A stretch of DNA of 64,000 nt, from assembly GCA_050486445.1 (NCBI GenBank), contig JBJHDH010000004.1:1-64000 (forward strand). Reading direction: 5' to 3'. The notes below the pieces were generated by a model, which was not told where the DNA came from, did no database searches, and saw only the letters and a program-made list of their open reading frames with translations. The stretch's first letter is position 1; the number at the start of each line of letters is the position of its first letter. Of this stretch, positions 1 to 8,480 are shown in pieces. A program made the translations under genes and the position numbers. Source of the stretch: Euryhalocaulis sp050486445. Lineage in GTDB: Bacteria > Pseudomonadota > Alphaproteobacteria > Caulobacterales > Maricaulaceae.

Positions 1-69
1 CGCCGCGAAATCTTCAAGGAAAGCCGGTCCGCCGCGCTCAACGAATGGCGTCAGCTTGGGGCTGCCTGA
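1..69 (+). CDS. 3' end of an unrecognised gene (partial)
   Basis: Frame 1 is open from the window edge to a TGA at 67-69 and encodes 22 C-terminal residues ending EWRQLGAA. I do not recognise the family from so short a tail. It is treated as real because its last ~15 codons plus ~38 bases of 3' flank recur, imperfectly but in the same frame with its own stop, at 2616-2701 on the far side of the next gene. It would sit 64 bp upstream of the phosphoketolase-family gene on the same strand, so the two may be cotranscribed. Confidence 0.5.
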   Translation, partial: RREIFKESRSAALNEWRQLGAA

Positions 70-107
70 GCCCCGCTTCCCCTGCCCTCACGGAGACCAG
101 TTCGCAT
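22..107 (+). repeat. Direct repeat copy 1 flanking the phosphoketolase gene
   Basis: About 86 bp covering the last codons and 3' flank of the partial gene at the window edge. It matches 2616-2701 at roughly 85% identity by hand count (11 mismatches, two single-base indels). The two copies bracket the phosphoketolase-family gene. Confidence 0.75.
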
Positions 108-133
108 TCGTCTGACAGCACCGGAGCGAGACC

Positions 134-2494
134 ATGAACGCCTACGAGTACTGGGCCCGCGGTTACGGCGTGATCGCGCATGGGCCGGAAACGTGCGAGC
201 GCATCCAAAGTCTGGCGAGGCGACTCGTAGACATAGGGCGAGCGAGCTCAGAAGATGAGGTCTTTTGCCGCTTGGCTGCCGCTGACCGGCTGACGAGCGC
301 CACCATGTGGGTGGTCGCCCACATGACCTATGCACAGCGGGTCGACATCTCCGGCGCGCCCCTCCCGCCCGGGGCGTTCAAGGCAACGCCCGAAGGGCAT
401 ACGGGCGGGTCGCTCAATGTGGCGCCAGCCTATGTCGGCTATCTGACCGCCAATGCGCTGACCGCCGTCACTCGTGGCTGGATTCTCGGCCAGGGTCATT
501 GCGTGGCGGCCGTGGAAGCCGCCAACAGCCTCGTCGGCAACCTGTCGCCAGCACAGGAAGGGCGCTACGGCCACGACGAGCGCGGCCTCAGCCAACTTTG
601 CCAAGATTTCTACAGCTACGAGATTGACGCTCAAGGCCGGCCGGCCGCGCCGCTTGGCAGCCACGTCAACCCGCATACTGCTGGCGGTCTGTCGGAAGGC
701 GGCTATCTCGGGTTTGCCGAGATCCAATACGTCCACATGCCACTGCCGGGCGAAGGGCTGGTCGCTATTCTCAGTGACGGGGCATTTGAGGAACAGCGCG
801 GCAGCGACTGGACCGAACGCTGGTGGCGCGCCGAGGACTGCGGCCTCGTGGCGCCGGTGATGATTCTCAACGGCCGACGCATCGAGCAACGCACCGAGGT
901 GGCCCAGGATGGGGGCGCGGCCTGGCTGGCCCGCCACCTTGAGGTCAATGGGTTCGATCCGTTTGTGATCGACGGCCGCGATCCGGCCGCCTTCGTCTGG
1001 GCGATCCTGGAATCGGAGCGCCGGCTGGAAGAGGCGACGGCGGAGATTCGGGCCGGGCGCCGCGCCTATCCCGTGCGCCTGCCGTATGCGATCGCGGCCA
1101 CCGTGAAGGGTTTTGGATTGCCGGGCGCCGGCTCCAACGCCGCGCACAATCTCCCTCTCCCCGGATCCCTGAGAGATGACGCGGAAGGCCGCGAATCCTT
1201 TATCGCGGCGTGCAAAATTCTCCATGTGCCCGAGGCGGAGGTGACCGCAGCCCGCCTGGAACTGGCCACCCATACTGCGCAGGCAAGGCCCATGGAGCGG
1301 GACAACCCACTGGTCCATCGCGCGCCCGAAAGGCCGGCATTGCCGGCCCTAAACCTTCCCCTGGCCGGCGAGATCGCTTCGGCGATGGCCGTGATCGACC
1401 GATGGTTCATTGAATTCGTCCGGGCTAATCCGCGCCACCGCTTCCGGATCGGCAATCCGGATGAACTCAGAAGCAATCAGATGGGGGGGACCCTGGACCT
1501 GCTGAAGCACCGGGTGAACCGCCCCGAGCCGGGCGTGTCAGAGGCAGTCGACGGCGCCGTCATCACCGCCCTGAACGAGGAGGCGGCTATCGGCGCCGCG
1601 CTCGGCAACAAGGCCGGCCTCAACCTCGCGGTCTCATATGAGGCGTTCGCGGTGAAGATGCTGGGCGCGTTGCGCCAGGAGATTATCTTCGCGCGGCAAC
1701 AGGTGGAGGCCGGCATGCCGCCGCAATGGATCGGCGTGCCCCTGATTGCCACGTCTCACACCTGGGAGAACGGCAAGAACCAGCAATCCCATCAGGACCC
1801 GACCATCGGGGAGGCGCTACTGGGCGAAATGGCCGACGTCTCGCGAGTGATGTTCCCGCCAGACGCCGCCACCGCGGCGGCCTGCCTTCGGCAGGTCTAC
1901 GCAGAGCGTGGCGTGGTCGCCTGCATCGTGGCCGCCAAGCGACCCACACCATGTCGGCTGGATGTCGCCGCCGCAGAGCAAGCAGTCCGAGATGGCGCCG
2001 TTACCATAGAAGCCGCCGAGGCGCCGCGTCTACAGCTCGTCACCGTGGGATCCTACCAATTGATGGAGGCTCAGAGGACGGCGGCTCGATTGCGCGACCA
2101 TGGCTATGGAGTGATGGTCACCTGCGTGATCGAGCCGGGACGACTGCGGGCGCCCCGGGACGAGATAGAGGCTCGCTTCGTCCTGTCCGATGCGCGGCTG
2201 GAGGCTTTGTTCCCTCCGCGACTGCCTCGCCTGTTGGTGACCCACACCCGCGCCGAGCCAATGACCGGCATCCTGCGCCGGATCGATGACGGGCCGAGGC
2301 GGTTCCATGCGCACGGCTATTTGAATCGAGGCGGGACGCTTGATGTACGCGGCATGCTGTTCGCGAACCGCTGCACTTGGGCGCATCTCACAGCCTCGGC
2401 GGCCGGGCTCCTGGGCGCGCCGGTTGATGCGCTTCTAACGGCGACTGAGATCGCGGCCGTGTCCGGCTGTGGCGATCCTGGAGCACTGAACTGA
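134..2494 (+). CDS. Phosphoketolase-family ThDP enzyme (divergent subgroup)
   Basis: The 786-aa protein belongs to the xylulose-5-phosphate/fructose-6-phosphate phosphoketolase family, thiamine-diphosphate enzymes that cleave sugar phosphates with phosphate to give acetyl phosphate. Family motifs are clear: PEGHTGGSLN near residue 90, GQGHCVAA, GSHVNPHTAGG, and the ThDP/metal motif LSDGAFEEQRGSDW. The length is typical (about 790-830). The N terminus and the NGRRIEQRT segment differ from the well-studied bifidobacterial enzymes. Relatives of this subgroup are, as I recall, sometimes annotated as xylulose-5-phosphate 3-epimerase, so the exact reaction is uncertain. A GGAGCGAG ribosome site precedes the ATG. 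It lies between two direct repeats, and no acetate kinase or phosphotransacetylase gene is next to it here. Confidence 0.85.
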   Translation: MNAYEYWARGYGVIAHGPETCERIQSLARRLVDIGRASSEDEVFCRLAAADRLTSATMWVVAHMTYAQRVDISGAPLPPGAFKATPEGHTGGSLNVAPAYVGYLTANALTAVTRGWILGQGHCVAAVEAANSLVGNLSPAQEGRYGHDERGLSQLCQDFYSYEIDAQGRPAAPLGSHVNPHTAGGLSEGGYLGFAEIQYVHMPLPGEGLVAILSDGAFEEQRGSDWTERWWRAEDCGLVAPVMILNGRRIEQRTEVAQDGGAAWLARHLEVNGFDPFVIDGRDPAAFVWAILESERRLEEATAEIRAGRRAYPVRLPYAIAATVKGFGLPGAGSNAAHNLPLPGSLRDDAEGRESFIAACKILHVPEAEVTAARLELATHTAQARPMERDNPLVHRAPERPALPALNLPLAGEIASAMAVIDRWFIEFVRANPRHRFRIGNPDELRSNQMGGTLDLLKHRVNRPEPGVSEAVDGAVITALNEEAAIGAALGNKAGLNLAVSYEAFAVKMLGALRQEIIFARQQVEAGMPPQWIGVPLIATSHTWENGKNQQSHQDPTIGEALLGEMADVSRVMFPPDAATAAACLRQVYAERGVVACIVAAKRPTPCRLDVAAAEQAVRDGAVTIEAAEAPRLQLVTVGSYQLMEAQRTAARLRDHGYGVMVTCVIEPGRLRAPRDEIEARFVLSDARLEALFPPRLPRLLVTHTRAEPMTGILRRIDDGPRRFHAHGYLNRGGTLDVRGMLFANRCTWAHLTASAAGLLGAPVDALLTATEIAAVSGCGDPGALN

Positions 2495-2821
2495 TCCATC
2501 GGATCATCGTGTCCCGTGATTTCCGGCAGCGGATGGCAAAGTCCACGAACGAGATGCGAGACCCCGCTGGGTCAAACGCTAAAGTGCACGTGACCTGCCC
2601 CCCATTGGCAATGTCAGCCGCACCGCCGCGCTCCAGGAATGGCGTCAGCTAGGCGCCACCTGAACGCCGCCTCCCCTGCCTCACGGAGACCCAGTTCGCA
2701 TGCACCACCATGCTGCTTGCAGGCGCGGCCGTCATCACAATACTGGCCGTTGTCTTCATGCTGACGGGATAGGCCCGGGCAGGTTCTGCCGGTCTGAAAA
2801 AATATCAGGGGAGAAACGGCC
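2495..2821. other. Intergenic region with repeat remnant
   Basis: 327 bp between the phosphoketolase gene and the next gene. It holds the second direct repeat (2616-2701) and a 20-codon frame at 2710-2772 encoding one hydrophobic stretch (begins MLLAGAAV). I could not confirm the short frame as a gene because it lacks a good ribosome site. No RNA gene or strong terminator is visible. Confidence 0.5.
2616..2701 (+). repeat. Direct repeat copy 2 (truncated gene tail)
   Basis: Imperfect copy of 22-107. The reading frame of the gene tail is kept (ends EWRQLGAT, TGA at 2661-2663), but nothing upstream of the 15th-last codon resembles the parent gene. It is therefore a decayed 3' fragment, not a gene. 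Confidence 0.75.
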
Positions 2822-3739
2822 ATGACCATTCGAATAATGTCGGCCATTGCAACAGGCAGCGCCGCCCTTCTTGCGGCCACAAGCGCACTTGCCCAGGGCG
2901 CCGATCATTATCGCGGCGGGTGGCGAACGGATCTGGACGATCCCCATTTTTATCAGTTCGTCATCAGAGGCGACCGGGTCACGGGCGTCTATTGCGCCCA
3001 TTGCGCCGACGCCACGACGCTGGCCCCGCTTGAAGGCCGATTCGACGAATCCACTGGTATTAGCTTCACCATCCGCCAGCTGAATCTGGACGGCTCGCCC
3101 GCGTATGAGGATCACGCGCAAGCCCGGCTCCGGGACGGCCAACTTGTCGTAAGCGGAATGCAAGGCGGGCCGGATGGCGGCGCGTTCGAACATGTCGCGA
3201 TCAAGGATCCGCGCGGCCCGGCGCCCGCGCCCTATCCGGTGGCGGTATTCCCACCCGGCTTCCCCGCGCCGCCCGTGCTGGAGTTTCGTGGCGGAGGCGG
3301 GGGTGGCGCGCCGCAGCCCTATGCGCAGCCCGCGCCCTGGCGGTCTTTGTCCGTGGAAGACGTCGTCGGCGTCTGGATCGGCTTTGGCGTCGGTATGGAC
3401 AAGCAGATTTTTATCATCCGCAGGGATGGCGACGGCCTGTTCGGCGTGGTGTGCGGCCGCTGTGACAACCCCTATACGTTTGGCGCGCTCGACAGTTTCG
3501 CCATAGACGGCGACACGCTGGAATTCGACATCGTGCATCAGGACTGGGGCGAAGGCGAAACGCCCGTGTTCAACCGCCGCGTCACCGCCCATATCGCGAT
3601 GAACGAAATGCGCATAAGCGCCGTGCGCGACGACGCAGACTCCCTGCCCCCCGGCGCACCGGGTCAGGGCGCCATCGTCGCCTCCCTCATCGGTCCCATC
3701 GCCATCGAGGCGACGGCGGGCAACGTGGTCGGAGACTAG
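2822..3739 (+). CDS. Exported protein with two CxxC half-repeats, unknown function
   Basis: A 305-aa protein with a Sec signal peptide (cleavage expected after SALAQ, residue ~25). It contains two related half-domains, ~33-110 and ~182-280, separated by a Pro/Gly-rich linker (~132-172). Each half has a beta-strand pair leading to a CxxC: YCAHC (C58, C61) and VCGRC (C211, C214). The pattern F-x-I-R-x-D-x-x-x-G-V-x-C-x-x-C is shared. This suggests an internal duplication that binds a metal or forms disulfides in the periplasm. I do not recognise the family. Ribosome site GGGGAGA lies upstream of the ATG. It converges on the NTF2-like operon, with a palindromic element between. Confidence 0.75.
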   Translation: MTIRIMSAIATGSAALLAATSALAQGADHYRGGWRTDLDDPHFYQFVIRGDRVTGVYCAHCADATTLAPLEGRFDESTGISFTIRQLNLDGSPAYEDHAQARLRDGQLVVSGMQGGPDGGAFEHVAIKDPRGPAPAPYPVAVFPPGFPAPPVLEFRGGGGGGAPQPYAQPAPWRSLSVEDVVGVWIGFGVGMDKQIFIIRRDGDGLFGVVCGRCDNPYTFGALDSFAIDGDTLEFDIVHQDWGEGETPVFNRRVTAHIAMNEMRISAVRDDADSLPPGAPGQGAIVASLIGPIAIEATAGNVVGD

Positions 3740-3740
3740 A

Positions 3741-3840
3741 GCGTTTCCAGGCGAAGTGGAAACCGGTTCGCCGTCCGGAAACGCGAGAATCAAAGAGTTG
3801 GAGCCTTTCCGCGATTCGAAGAAGAGCGGAAAGGCTCCAA
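3741..3840. repeat. Composite intergenic palindrome (two hairpins)
   Basis: The first unit has 8-bp arms at 3741-3748 and 3777-3784 (GCGTTTCC/GGAAACGC). The second has 15-bp perfect arms at 3798-3812 and 3826-3840 with a 13-nt loop. It lies between convergent genes and could end transcription from both sides, though neither flank is strongly T-rich. The first unit resembles interspersed intergenic palindromes found in many alphaproteobacteria (from memory, not searched). Confidence 0.65.
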
Positions 3841-3859
3841 CCCCCCGCTTCCCGCCGCT

Positions 3860-4675
3860 CTACTCCTGGGGCGGCAGGAAGAGAGGCTGCGTCCCATCCG
3901 CCAGACGCCCGACCTGGCGCGCCTCCATCTGTTCCTGCGTTCCCGGCGGCCGGTGATAGGCGCCGACTCCCGGATCAATAGCGAACGGCTTGCCCGTCAC
4001 CGGATTGGGATAGTGGAACGGCGCGATGTAATAGGCCGGATAGGTCAGATAGACCGTCGAAGGCGGCAGGTCGGGCGGCGGATCGAACTTGGCCGGCCAC
4101 GTATTTTCCAGACCGAAATGCTCCCAGCCCTGATGCCAGTTACTATACATGGTGAAGGGGCCGGATAGGCGGCTGATCTTCCAGACGCCGTCTTCGATGA
4201 TGAACTCGTTCTCATAGAGCGGCAGACCCCACCCCATCACATAGGCGCGGGACCGCATCCAGGCGGTCTGGCCATCGGGCGCCATGTTCACGACCGGCTG
4301 AAACTGCATGTGATTGGCCATGCCGGTCTCGGCCAGCTCTTCTTCGCCAAACGCCACCTGCATGTATTCCAGAACGCGATGCTTGCCGATGAAGATGCCC
4401 TTGCCGCCGATTTCCAGCGTTGCATTTTCCGCGAACAGCTCCGCCAGCTGGGTCCATTGCCGCTTGTCGACAAAATAGCCATAGGTGCGCTGAAGGCGCT
4501 CGATCTGGTTCAGGCCTTCAAGACGCGCGATACGCGCCTCCAGCTCGTCCAGCCTCTGTTCGGCCGCCGTCGTCTGGGCCTGCGCTCCGCCCACGGCGGC
4601 GAGGACAAGCGCGGACGCCATAAGCGCCGCCCGCGACAATGAATGTTTGAGCATCGTCTTTTTCGTCATCATCAT
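3860..4675 (-). CDS. Exported NTF2-like (SnoaL-fold) protein 3 of 3
   Basis: A 271-aa protein with a signal peptide ending AQAQ (~34), then a short coiled coil (LDELEARIARLE) and an NTF2-like domain with the signature YGYFVDKRQW-x-x-L-A-x-L-F. SnoaL-type folds are used by isomerases, hydrolases and dehydratases of small hydrophobic substrates, and also by binding proteins. The C-terminal extension ends in a proline-rich segment with NPVTGKPF, shared with the two upstream paralogues. The start overlaps the previous gene's stop by ATGA (4672-4675), so translation is coupled. No specific activity can be assigned. Confidence 0.8.
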   Translation of the reverse strand: MMMTKKTMLKHSLSRAALMASALVLAAVGGAQAQTTAAEQRLDELEARIARLEGLNQIERLQRTYGYFVDKRQWTQLAELFAENATLEIGGKGIFIGKHRVLEYMQVAFGEEELAETGMANHMQFQPVVNMAPDGQTAWMRSRAYVMGWGLPLYENEFIIEDGVWKISRLSGPFTMYSNWHQGWEHFGLENTWPAKFDPPPDLPPSTVYLTYPAYYIAPFHYPNPVTGKPFAIDPGVGAYHRPPGTQEQMEARQVGRLADGTQPLFLPPQE

Positions 4676-5448
4676 TGCTGTCCCGCCCCGATATCCGGCC
4701 GGCGCCGCTCCCGCCCCAGAACATTGTCCGGCGCCTGCCCGATCGCGTCCCGCAGCGGAACCCCGGTCACCGGATGGTCATAGCTGAATGGCGGGACATA
4801 GGCGCCCGGCAGCGCCCGATACACTTCCGTCGGCGGCAGATCCGGCGGGTAGACCGCGCTTTGCCCCCGCATCGGCAGCGTGGACCGCGCAAAACCCAGA
4901 TTGTAGTCGGTCATGGCGACCACATAGAAATGCAGATTGTCGAGCTTCCAGACGCCGTCTTCTTTCACATATTCGTTTTCATAGATGCCGACGCCCCAGA
5001 CGCCGTTTTCGTGCGGCTCGGCCAGTTGCATCATGCCCTGCCAGCGGCCCGTGGCCGTGCGCCCGTCCGGCGCCACCACCACCACGGGCTGGAGCTGCAT
5101 ATGCGTGTTCAGATAGCCTTCGGCCAACCCCTCCGGCCCGAACAGATGCAGAGCGCGGTAAATCCGCTCTGGCCCGATATAGACGCCATACTGGCCGTAT
5201 TCGAACCGGCCATTTCTGGCGAACAGGTCAGCGGCCTCGCGCCACATCCCCTTGTCGAAGAAATAGCCGAAATAGGCTTGCAGGTTTTCGATGGCGAGCT
5301 GGTCTTCCAGACGCTCGACCCGGTCGTGATAGGCGGCGATGCGTTCCTCGACCGATTGCGCCAGCGCGGCGGGAGCGACGGCCAGCGGCGTCAGCACGAC
5401 CGCCGCCGCGCAGGCCAGACGCAGCATCGTTCTGGTGTTCCGGCGCAT
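4672..5448 (-). CDS. Exported NTF2-like (SnoaL-fold) protein 2 of 3
   Basis: A 258-aa paralogue of its neighbours. It has a signal peptide ending ALAQ, a coiled coil (RIAAYHDRVERLEDQL), an NTF2-like core (FGYFFDKGMWREAADLF) and the C-terminal tail PPFSYDHPVTGVPL. The start codon shares one base with the stop of the preceding gene (TGATG at 5448), and its own stop overlaps the next start, so all three paralogues are one translational unit. The core retains the strand pattern ENEYVKEDGVWKLDNLHFY seen in the other copies. The ligand is unknown. Confidence 0.8.
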   Translation of the reverse strand: MRRNTRTMLRLACAAAVVLTPLAVAPAALAQSVEERIAAYHDRVERLEDQLAIENLQAYFGYFFDKGMWREAADLFARNGRFEYGQYGVYIGPERIYRALHLFGPEGLAEGYLNTHMQLQPVVVVAPDGRTATGRWQGMMQLAEPHENGVWGVGIYENEYVKEDGVWKLDNLHFYVVAMTDYNLGFARSTLPMRGQSAVYPPDLPPTEVYRALPGAYVPPFSYDHPVTGVPLRDAIGQAPDNVLGRERRRPDIGAGQQ

Positions 5449-6155
5449 CAGTTCGTCCCCCCGATGGGCTGTCCCGTCACCGGATGCAGCGCCTGGAACG
5501 GCGGAATCTGCGTTTCCGGGAACGGCCGGTAATTCACGCTTGGCCCCCGATCCGGCGGGAAGGTTCGGGACGTCTCGCTCTGTGTCAGTCCCTCGCCCGG
5601 CCGCAGACGCGCCCAGCCATCGTCATACGGGACGACGAAATTCACAAAGAGATGCAGCGACCGGATTTTCCAGACGCCGTCCTCTTTCACGTAGGTGTTT
5701 TCATAGATGCCGTCGCGCCATGCGGCCCATTCCTGATACTGTCCCAGCATCGCATGATCGCGCCAGCGCGCCGTGGCCGCGTCCCCGTCCGCCGTGACAT
5801 GCACGGCGGGCTGGAATGTCAGCCACTCATTGAGCTGGCCATAGATCAGGCCTTCCTGTCCGCCATGGAGCAGACGCAGATATTCGCGGATGCGGTCCTT
5901 GCCCACATAGACGCCGTCCAGCCCGATTTCGATGGTGCCGTCATCGGTGAACAGGTCCGCCGCCTCGCCCCACAGACCGCGGTCGACATAAAAGCCGAAG
6001 GCGCGTTGCAGGTTCAGGATGGCGCGCGCGCCCTCCAGATCGGCGACGCGCTGGACCAGCGCGTCGATTTCGGCGTCGAGCACGGCCTGCGATTGCGCCG
6101 GCAGCGGCGTCAGACACAGGGCCAGCGCCCCTCCGAGCATCATAAAACGCTTCAT
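5448..6155 (-). CDS. Exported NTF2-like (SnoaL-fold) protein 1 of 3
   Basis: A 235-aa protein beginning MKRFMML at 6155. An in-frame start further upstream (6302) is rejected because GAGGAAC lies just 5' of 6155 and the signal peptide (ending SQA) starts there. Features match the two paralogues: coiled coil (IDALVQRVADLE), core FGFYVDRGLWGEAADLF, strand ENTYVKEDGVWKI, and C-terminal HPVTGQPIGG tail. It starts 58 bp downstream of the alcohol dehydrogenase stop on the same strand, which suggests a shared transcript and a role on the same substrate pathway. Confidence 0.8.
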   Translation of the reverse strand: MKRFMMLGGALALCLTPLPAQSQAVLDAEIDALVQRVADLEGARAILNLQRAFGFYVDRGLWGEAADLFTDDGTIEIGLDGVYVGKDRIREYLRLLHGGQEGLIYGQLNEWLTFQPAVHVTADGDAATARWRDHAMLGQYQEWAAWRDGIYENTYVKEDGVWKIRSLHLFVNFVVPYDDGWARLRPGEGLTQSETSRTFPPDRGPSVNYRPFPETQIPPFQALHPVTGQPIGGTN

Positions 6156-6213
6156 CGTTCCTCCCGCGGGACGGTCCCGCCTCAAACCTGGATCCCCTCC
6201 GGCGTTAGTCCTG

Positions 6214-8370
6214 TCAGGATTCCTCCTCGGCCGGATGAATGTCTTCCGCCGCCGGCGGCGGCGCGACCGGCCCGCCAGGCGCCGGCGCATTGCGCGCCAC
6301 ATCGGCCTGCTGGATCAGATAGGCGCGCACCGCCTCGCTGTCGCCGGGTCGCAACCGGTCAGCAAAGGCGCCCATGCCGCGTGCACCCAGCGCTCCGTCC
6401 ATAACCACCGCATCGAACGCCACCTGGTTGGTGATCATCACCGAACGGCGCAGATCGGGGAATGTCGCGCGCGCCGCGCCGCCCTGCCCGTGGCAGATGG
6501 CGCAATTGTTCGCGAACACCTCCTCCCCATGCGCGATGGTTGCGGCGGGAGCGAACTGCTCAGCTTGCATAAAGGCCGGCTGCTGATAGGGCGGCAGGTC
6601 GGGCAGCGTCTCCGTCCCTCCCAGCCTGAACACCAACATCCGCGCGCCGTTGGGGGCGTAATAGCCGCCCTGCCCCGGCCCACCGACCGCCAGCGCGATA
6701 TATTGCTCGCCATCCATCTCATAGGTGATCGCGGCGTTGAACACGCCGGTCTTGATATCGTACTCCCACAGCCGCTCGCCGGTGCTGGCGCGATAGGCCA
6801 CAAACTCCTGGTTCGGCAGATTGCCGTGGAAAACGATCCCGCCAGCCGTCGCCAGCGCGCCGCCGGTAAGCTGCACGCCGCCCTGCCCCGGAGGGAAATC
6901 GGGCGTGCGCCATGCCTCCTCGCCGGTCAGCGGATCGAACGCCACCAGACGACTGGTGAAGCCGCGCGGCGCGTCGGGATGCTCGGCATAGTAACGCTGC
7001 ACACCCGGACCGCCTGTAGCAAGATTTAACCCGCCCGGATTTGGCGTAAAGTTTTCCGGGCTGGCGAACACGCTCCAGTGATCCGTGTGCGGAATATAGA
7101 CGTAGCCCGTGTCGTGGCTATAGGCCATCGGCTGCCAGGCATGTGCGCCGGCCGGTCCCGGCAGCATGTTGAACGGCTCGCCGGTTTCGTTATAGCGCGC
7201 AGCAGGATTTTCAACCGGGCGCCCGGTCTCCAGATCGACATGCGTCGCCCAGGTCCGGTCCGCGTAAGGGTCGGCGGAGATCAGCTCGCCGGTCTGCGCG
7301 TCCAGCACATAGAAAAAGCCGTTCTTGGGCGCCTGCATCACTACGCGGCGCGTGGCGCCGTCGAAGTCCAGATCGGCGACCATGATGTGCTGGGTGGCGG
7401 TGTAGTCCCACGTATCACCCGGCGTCGTCTGATAATGCCAGACATACTCGCCCGTATCAGGCTTCAGCGCGACGATGGACGCCAGAAACAGATTGTCGCC
7501 ACCCTCCGGGCTGCGGAATGACTGGTTCCACGGGCTACCGTTGCCGACCCCAACATAGAGCAGGTCCGTCACCGGATCATAGACGATGGCGTCCCAGACC
7601 GTGCCGCCGCCACCCAGAATCCACCACTCGCCGTTCCAGGTCTCGACAGCCATGCGCATGGCGTCGTTCTCGAAACCCAGTGCCGGATTTCCGGGCACGG
7701 TATAGAAACGCCAGAGAAACTCGCCTGTGTCGGCGTCATAGGCGCTGACATAGCCGCGCACGCCAAACTCGGCGCCGGCATTACCGATGAACACCTTGCC
7801 GTCGGCGGCGCGCGGTGGGCCGGTGATCGAATAGGGCCAGTCCGGGTCGATAGTCATCACCGACCACGCCTCGGTCCCCGTCGCCGCGTCGATACCGATC
7901 AGGCGGCCATCCAGGGTGCCGACGATGATCCTGCCGTTCCACGCCGCGATGCCGCGCGTGTCGATGCCGCAGCAGATATTGATGTTCCACTCGCCCGGCA
8001 CTTCGGGGTCGAAGACCCAAAGCTCCTCGCCCGTGCGCGCGTCATAGGCCGCCACCTTGCTCCAGGGCAGCGGCTGGTAGATCACGCCGTCAATATAGAG
8101 CGGTGAGCCTTCCACCGGCAGGTTGGTATCGAAATCGGCGTACCAGGCCAGGCCGAGCTGGGCGACATTGCTTTCGTTGATCGCGTCGAGACGTGACCAG
8201 CGCTGCTCATTATAGTCGCCGTTATAGGTTAGCCATTGTGCTTCGTTCGTCGCGTTCAGCAGCCGATCGGCCGTGACATTGGCCGCTGTCTGCGCCAGCG
8301 CCGGAACCGACCCGAATGCGGCGCCCAGCGCCGCGGCGCCGAAAATGGCGCAAAAACCTGACCTGTGCAT
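6214..8370 (-). CDS. PQQ-dependent alcohol dehydrogenase with C-terminal cytochrome c
   Basis: A 718-aa quinohaemoprotein of the type II alcohol dehydrogenase class. It oxidises alcohols in the periplasm and passes electrons to its own haem. The start at 8370 (MHRSGFC) follows GGAGGG and begins a signal peptide ending ALAQ. The eight-bladed propeller is evident from repeated DA-x-TGE-x-x-W motifs. The vicinal cysteine pair NICCGIDTRG sits above PQQ, and GDTWDYTATQ carries the expected catalytic aspartate region. The C-terminal cytochrome domain has NNCAICHGQGG and a downstream methionine region. No PQQ biosynthesis genes are present in the window. Three NTF2-like genes follow. Confidence 0.93.
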   Translation of the reverse strand: MHRSGFCAIFGAAALGAAFGSVPALAQTAANVTADRLLNATNEAQWLTYNGDYNEQRWSRLDAINESNVAQLGLAWYADFDTNLPVEGSPLYIDGVIYQPLPWSKVAAYDARTGEELWVFDPEVPGEWNINICCGIDTRGIAAWNGRIIVGTLDGRLIGIDAATGTEAWSVMTIDPDWPYSITGPPRAADGKVFIGNAGAEFGVRGYVSAYDADTGEFLWRFYTVPGNPALGFENDAMRMAVETWNGEWWILGGGGTVWDAIVYDPVTDLLYVGVGNGSPWNQSFRSPEGGDNLFLASIVALKPDTGEYVWHYQTTPGDTWDYTATQHIMVADLDFDGATRRVVMQAPKNGFFYVLDAQTGELISADPYADRTWATHVDLETGRPVENPAARYNETGEPFNMLPGPAGAHAWQPMAYSHDTGYVYIPHTDHWSVFASPENFTPNPGGLNLATGGPGVQRYYAEHPDAPRGFTSRLVAFDPLTGEEAWRTPDFPPGQGGVQLTGGALATAGGIVFHGNLPNQEFVAYRASTGERLWEYDIKTGVFNAAITYEMDGEQYIALAVGGPGQGGYYAPNGARMLVFRLGGTETLPDLPPYQQPAFMQAEQFAPAATIAHGEEVFANNCAICHGQGGAARATFPDLRRSVMITNQVAFDAVVMDGALGARGMGAFADRLRPGDSEAVRAYLIQQADVARNAPAPGGPVAPPPAAEDIHPAEEES

Positions 8371-8480
8371 GAACCCTCCCCCATGCATTTCGCGCCGTTC
8401 TGGCGTCTGGCTCGAACGTCTGGAGTAAACCATATCCTCCCGGCAGCGGGGGGCAAATCCTGTTTGTGCTGCCCGTGCGG

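Noticed and set aside
248..1318. 356-codon minus-strand open frame inside the phosphoketolase-family gene
   Set aside because: Complement of a gene with clear ThDP motifs; shadow composition.
2710..2772. 20-codon hydrophobic microprotein frame
   Set aside because: One membrane-like segment, but no convincing ribosome site and it sits beside a decayed repeat. Not listed as a gene.
4788..6404. 538-codon plus-strand open frame
   Set aside because: Antisense to the NTF2-like genes. Composition is mostly Arg, Pro and Ala, with no ribosome site.
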